A stretch of 64,000 nucleotides of DNA. Source: an uncultured Flavobacteriaceae bacterium. GTDB taxonomy: Bacteria; Bacteroidota; Bacteroidia; Flavobacteriales; Flavobacteriaceae. The translations under genes and the position numbers were made by a program. The DNA lies in assembly GCA_947500435.1 (NCBI GenBank), contig CANMRV010000005.1, positions 558,001-622,000 on the forward strand. Direction: 5' to 3'. The notes under the pieces were generated by a model that did no database searches, had not been told where the DNA came from, and worked only from the letters and a program-made list of their open reading frames with translations. Below, one piece after another: positions 60,831 through 64,000 of the stretch. The number at the start of each line of letters is the position of its first letter. The first letter of the stretch is position 1.

Positions 60831-61703
60831 TTAGAACTTAAAATAACTTGAAAGTTTATCATTATGTATAAGTTCTTTAATGATGGTATCCTTATCAAAA
60901 TCATCTTTAATGGGATGTTCTTGAAATAATTTTGTGTAGGTTGTAGTAAAATCATCTAATGCTTCTTCGTGGTTTTCTTCAGCGAAATCTTTTACTTTAG
61001 TTTTTGTTTTAATATTGAAGAGCATTTTTTTCTCATCTAAAACGCCCATTTTCTTTAAAGCTTTTGCTTTTTTTGGGCATCGACAAGGATTTTCTTTATT
61101 TACGAGACCACATTTGTTGTTCATATAGTTAAATAAATCTTTACGCGCTCTGTGAAGTTTTATCCTAAAATTTTGGGGACTTATTTCAAAAATATCCCCT
61201 CCAAGTTTATGGTCAATTCCAAAACTTGCTCCAAGAATGAATATTAATCGCTGTTCTCTATTAAGACACATAATCATTCCACTCATACATTGAATCTGCA
61301 TTTCTTTTGATAGTTCTTGATAGTTTATTTCATCTTCAATGCTCAATTCCGGATTTGGAACTTGGTCTAAACGTTTTCCATAATCATCAAAGTCAGAAAA
61401 TTGTGTTTCACCTTTTCTTCTTTTCGATTGTAAAAACTCATTAACAACGATACGGTATAACCAAGTTCTAAATTTACTTTTAAAATTAAATTGTCCTAAT
61501 TTGGTTATGACTTTAATAAGAACTTCTTGAGTCAAATCCTGCGCATCAATAGAATTGTGACACATTTTCCAAGCCACATTGTAAATGAATGGTTGATGAA
61601 AACGTATTATTTCATTTAAAGATTCTTTGTTGCCATCTATAGCCTGTTTTACAAGATTTTGTTGTTCTGTATCCGAATATGATTTACTAAAAGGGAATTC
61701 CAT
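60831..61703 (-). CDS. Cassette ECF-like sigma factor with C-terminal Cys-rich extension
   Basis: A 290-residue sigma-70 family factor with region 2 (MCHNSIDAQDLTQEVLIKVITKLGQFNFKSKFRTWLYRIVVNEF) and region 4 (MCLNREQRLIFILGASFGIDHKLGGDIFEISPQNFRIKLHRARKDLFNYM). After region 4 comes a ~90-residue extension with CGLVNKENPCRC, a likely metal-binding set of Cys. No anti-sigma gene is present. Three identical promoter motifs, one in front of this gene, suggest self-activation. Confidence 0.9.
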   Translation of the reverse strand: MEFPFSKSYSDTEQQNLVKQAIDGNKESLNEIIRFHQPFIYNVAWKMCHNSIDAQDLTQEVLIKVITKLGQFNFKSKFRTWLYRIVVNEFLQSKRRKGETQFSDFDDYGKRLDQVPNPELSIEDEINYQELSKEMQIQCMSGMIMCLNREQRLIFILGASFGIDHKLGGDIFEISPQNFRIKLHRARKDLFNYMNNKCGLVNKENPCRCPKKAKALKKMGVLDEKKMLFNIKTKTKVKDFAEENHEEALDDFTTTYTKLFQEHPIKDDFDKDTIIKELIHNDKLSSYFKF

Positions 61704-61720
61704 ACTAATGGGTTTTTAGA

Positions 61721-61752
61721 TTTGATACAGAATGGTGGTAAGTGTTACAAAA
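61721..61752 (-). promoter_or_regulatory. ECF-type promoter copy 1, ahead of the sigma gene
   Basis: On the minus strand, TTTTGTAACAC (61752-61742) and GTATCAAA (61728-61721) lie 13 nt apart. The block ends 18 nt before the sigma start at 61703, so the sigma factor likely controls its own gene. Confidence 0.78.
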
Positions 61753-61772
61753 GTTTCTGTTTTTTAAACTTT

Positions 61773-61970
61773 TGCCTAACGGTCTTGTGTATGAAACGTA
61801 GCGTGTAAAAAGACACTAAATTTTCGGATTAACACAGAGCCGAATTTTTATATTTTGTTTTTATTTTTTCTATTTTAAAAGCCAAATTTAAATATTTGGC
61901 GGTCTTTGCAAAAAAGCATAAACCGTTGAGTTTAGTACTTATTAGCTATGTTTTATACACATTGTTGTGC
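61773..61970 (-). other. attC-like site after the DUF6090 cassette
   Basis: On the plus strand, arms GTCTTGTGTATGAAACGTAGC (61782-61802 region) and GCTATGTTTTATACACATTG pair over TGTGTATxAAACxTAGC, with the mismatching positions being A:C to G:U type. The left end is the sigma cassette core TGCCTAAC and the right end is GTTGTGC of the DUF6090 cassette. The loop (~140 nt) holds an AT-rich hairpin. Size and pairing fit a large attC site. Confidence 0.65.
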
Positions 61971-61975
61971 TTTCG

Positions 61976-62719
61976 TTATTTTTTTAATTTTTGCTCAATA
62001 ATATCTATAGTTGCATTAGCATTTTCAATTAAATCATTAAGTCGTTTAATAGATGTTGTTGATGTATTCCTGTTCCATAAATGAAAAGCTTCGAGTATAA
62101 GAATTAATTGAGGTTGATTGTCCGTGATTTTTAATTGGTTATTTAATTCTGGCTGAATTTCTAACCTTTTTCTTAAGGATGAATTTCCTCCAAGGGTAGA
62201 TGCATTTTGCAGCATTCCGATTAATTCCTTTGCATTACCATTATTTCCATCAACCATTTTGTTCTGACGACCCAAATAAGTTGTCAAACTATTAATGATT
62301 TCTTGTGGTAAAAGACTCATGTCTCCCGAACTTATTAAGGTGCTAATATTGTTTGTCTCAAAGTTCATAAGCATAACAGTATATTTTAAATTACGAAGGT
62401 TATGCAAGGTTTTATTAGCATTTAAATCAGATTCTTTATAGGTTTCTATATAATCTTCATAAGACTTTAGATAAATTTCAAAATCAGAAATTAAACTTTT
62501 AGCATACGCTTTGTCACTTTCCAAATCTATTATAAGTTGTCGGTAATATGTTTCTCGTTTTTCATCAAGCTTTTGATTTTCATTCCAATTATTAATTGAT
62601 AAAGCAATCAAAATTCCAATAACCACAAGAACAATTTCTCCGATTGCATAAATCAGATACTTACTGAACTTATTTTCAGAGAGTAGTTTTTGCCGAATTT
62701 TTCTAAAGAATTTTATCAT
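61976..62719 (-). CDS. DUF6090 family membrane protein (second tandem copy)
   Basis: A 247-residue protein with a conserved N-terminus shared with its neighbour (MIKFFRKIRQKLLSENKFSKY, then a membrane helix ending ALSINNWN), followed by a helical extracytoplasmic region. This is the DUF6090 type, abundant in flavobacteria. The stop codon overlaps the attC-like end. Function unknown. Confidence 0.85.
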   Translation of the reverse strand: MIKFFRKIRQKLLSENKFSKYLIYAIGEIVLVVIGILIALSINNWNENQKLDEKRETYYRQLIIDLESDKAYAKSLISDFEIYLKSYEDYIETYKESDLNANKTLHNLRNLKYTVMLMNFETNNISTLISSGDMSLLPQEIINSLTTYLGRQNKMVDGNNGNAKELIGMLQNASTLGGNSSLRKRLEIQPELNNQLKITDNQPQLILILEAFHLWNRNTSTTSIKRLNDLIENANATIDIIEQKLKK

Positions 62720-62757
62720 TGATTAGCGGTTTATGCTTTCGTTATTTTCGAATTAGT

Positions 62758-63495
62758 TTATTCATCTTCTAATTTTTCATCTATTAATGCAATGATTTCT
62801 AAACTTTTGGCTCTATACTCTTTTAAATATGGAATATATTTTTTGAAATACATTTCATAGAGCATTTTAGTTGTATTTCTATAACCAAAATCGGTTAACG
62901 CATATTCTATGAAAGCATCACTATAACTGCTTGTTCCACTGAAGTTCATATCTGCAAACCAAGGTTGTGTGTATTTTACAATTTCTAAAAAAGAATTTGA
63001 GTTTGTGGTTAGTTCCTCTAATTTAACAGAAATGTCATTAGTTAAATCTATATACAGACTATTTAATTTAATGGATAAAGAATCACTAGAAGTGTTGTTT
63101 TGTTGGTTGTAGTTTTGTAATAGTTCATTGCCGTTTTTTCTTAATTTAATATCAGGGAAACCGAAATTTACATATCTGCAATTTTTACAATTTTTAAAGT
63201 CTTCTTTTTTTCTTGTTTTGTTAATAATTGCTAAATAATCTTTTTCTATATCTTTCGAAGAATTGACAACATTATTAATATTTTTTATGTCTTGTTGTAA
63301 ATCTGCTTTTATCGTTGCATAAATATTATTCAACACTTTTTTTTGTTGTTGCTTTTGATTCCAATTGTTTATTGAGAGAGCAATTAAAATTCCAATAACT
63401 ACAAGAACAATTTCTCCAATTGCATAAATCAGATATTTACTGAATTTATTTTCAGTCAGTAATTTTTGTCTAATTTTTCTAAAGAATTTTATCAT
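62758..63495 (-). CDS. DUF6090 family membrane protein (first tandem copy)
   Basis: A 245-residue paralogue whose first ~47 residues are almost identical to the second copy, with one membrane helix (~residues 23-43), but whose later part is only weakly similar. It contains NCKNCRYV, a CxxC. The 38-nt gap to the second copy holds a partial end sequence AACGAAAGCATAAACC, like the true cassette end AACGAAAGCACAAC. The cassette start core is at 63517-63526. Confidence 0.85.
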   Translation of the reverse strand: MIKFFRKIRQKLLTENKFSKYLIYAIGEIVLVVIGILIALSINNWNQKQQQKKVLNNIYATIKADLQQDIKNINNVVNSSKDIEKDYLAIINKTRKKEDFKNCKNCRYVNFGFPDIKLRKNGNELLQNYNQQNNTSSDSLSIKLNSLYIDLTNDISVKLEELTTNSNSFLEIVKYTQPWFADMNFSGTSSYSDAFIEYALTDFGYRNTTKMLYEMYFKKYIPYLKEYRAKSLEIIALIDEKLEDE

Positions 63496-63516
63496 TGGTT
63501 AATGGTTGGTTATAAT

Positions 63517-63665
63517 GAAGCACAACAATATAATAAACACATCAGTGTGTTTATCCTTTTTTATGAGGATTAAAATTTAACATTTCAATGGTACTGGACA
63601 AAACCTACTTAGTCACTCGTCACACTTGTCCGACAATTTTTGGATGAGACGAGCGCTAGCGGAAG
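63517..63665 (-). repeat. Cassette-leader module, copy C: core, palindrome, conserved spacer and hairpin repeat
   Basis: The core GAAGCACAAC (63517-63526), a 5-nt spacer and the palindrome at 63532-63555 are followed by the same ~55-nt spacer as copy B (ATTTAACATTTCAATGG, ACAAAACCTACTTAGTCA) and hairpin repeat copy 3 (63611-63665). Confidence 0.65.
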
Positions 63666-64000
63666 TTTATTTTATGCAAAAGACGATTTTCTTTCCCATG
63701 AAACATCAGATGAATCCCTGTAATAATTTCGGACGGGTCCCTTTCAAATTTTAAATTGGTAAAATGTTGCGTGTTACTAGAGAACGTGTCTCCTTGTACA
63801 TAGGTCAAAGCGATATCTCCAATTCTGTAATTTTTCAAGGCCAATTTACCATTTTCAATTTTTAAATCATACACGACATCAAATGTTTTATCTATATAGC
63901 TACCTTCATATATCAGCAACTCTGATGCACTCAACGTGGTAGGTTGATACCCATCAAATTTATAATATTCTGGAAATTCAAGGGAGCCATAATGGAAATA
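63656..64000 (-). CDS. Serine-hydrolase-like protein, C-terminal part (cut by window end)
   Basis: The frame is open to the window edge, so the start and the catalytic domain lie beyond 64000. The visible ~114 residues form a DUF3471-type C-terminal beta domain (ELLIYEGSYIDKTFDVVYDLKIENGKLALKN ... FERDPSEIITGIHLMFHG), as found at the end of exported beta-lactamase-like serine hydrolases. Its end abuts the hairpin repeat of cassette-leader copy C. The catalytic SxxK motif cannot be checked here. Confidence 0.6.
   Translation of the reverse strand, partial: YFHYGSLEFPEYYKFDGYQPTTLSASELLIYEGSYIDKTFDVVYDLKIENGKLALKNYRIGDIALTYVQGDTFSSNTQHFTNLKFERDPSEIITGIHLMFHGKENRLLHKINFR

Noticed and set aside
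1..64000. CRISPR arrays
   Set aside because: No run of identical repeats with regular unique spacers was found; the heptad repeats are too short and contiguous.
1..64000. tRNA or rRNA genes
   Set aside because: No cloverleaf with TTCRANYC and CCA-type ends, and no 16S/23S motif, was recognised by eye; a tRNAscan run would settle this.
1..64000. Integron integrase inside the window
   Set aside because: No tyrosine recombinase gene is present; the cassettes therefore depend on an integrase elsewhere, or are relics.

Overview
This window is an AT-rich stretch of a chromosome from a marine-type member of the Flavobacteriaceae (Bacteroidota). The assignment rests on gene content: a PorX-like response regulator with a PglZ domain, an LpxC-FabZ fusion, fused HisB and HisIE, many SusD-free but typical flavobacterial lipoproteins, TAnnTTTG-like -7 boxes instead of strong Shine-Dalgarno sites, and dispersed repeats of the kind seen in this phylum. 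The species cannot be named from the sequence alone.

Layout. 0-3.2 kb: end of parC, mscL and a sterol-desaturase-type hydroxylase. 3.2-4.4 kb: two small minus-strand genes (one broken) bounded by integron-like recombination sites. 4.4-18 kb: housekeeping (terC-like, M14 peptidase, Lrp regulator, aroB, proline dehydrogenase, alanine dehydrogenase, tsaE, porX, an HD hydrolase). 17.8-23.5 kb: lipid A and envelope cluster lpxD, lpxC-fabZ, lpxA, efp, a second lpxD-like gene, then sucD. 23.7-30.3 kb: M16 peptidase, fabG, a VWA membrane protein and a prohibitin-like SPFH protein. 30.3-40.5 kb: a complete histidine operon, hisGDCBHAF(IE), led by a short peptide with three consecutive His codons and a terminator, and interrupted by accessory genes and by an S23 (four-helix-bundle) element bounded by inverted repeats. 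40.5-44.6 kb: a minus-strand ECF sigma / membrane anti-sigma-like / adhesin-like operon. 44.9-55.8 kb: assorted accessory genes (ArsR regulator with acid phosphatase, DUF899, EthD, alpha/beta hydrolase, a large AsmA-like protein, TPR and TonB-C-like proteins). 55.8-63.6 kb: four gene cassettes, all on the minus strand, each flanked by its own matching GTTxxxx/xxxxAAC inverted ends and separated by long attC-like stems, one of them split by an IS1182-family element. The window ends inside a serine-hydrolase-like gene.

Main discoveries. (1) Six cassettes at two loci have cassette-specific complementary ends and attC-like stems with G:U-tolerant pairing, but there is no integrase in the window, so they look like integrase-less cassette arrays (CALIN type). 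Three loci carry the same near-perfect palindrome exactly 5 nt outside the first cassette core. (2) One cassette holds an ECF sigma factor and three SRPBCC proteins; the sigma gene and two of the SRPBCC transcription starts share an identical two-part motif, TTTTGTAACAC-13 nt-GTATCAAA, so the cassette probably carries its own sigma regulon. (3) An S23-family gene with 35-nt inverted flanks sits inside the his operon, and two gene-less miniature relatives sit in two other gaps of the same operon. (4) A his attenuator precedes hisG.
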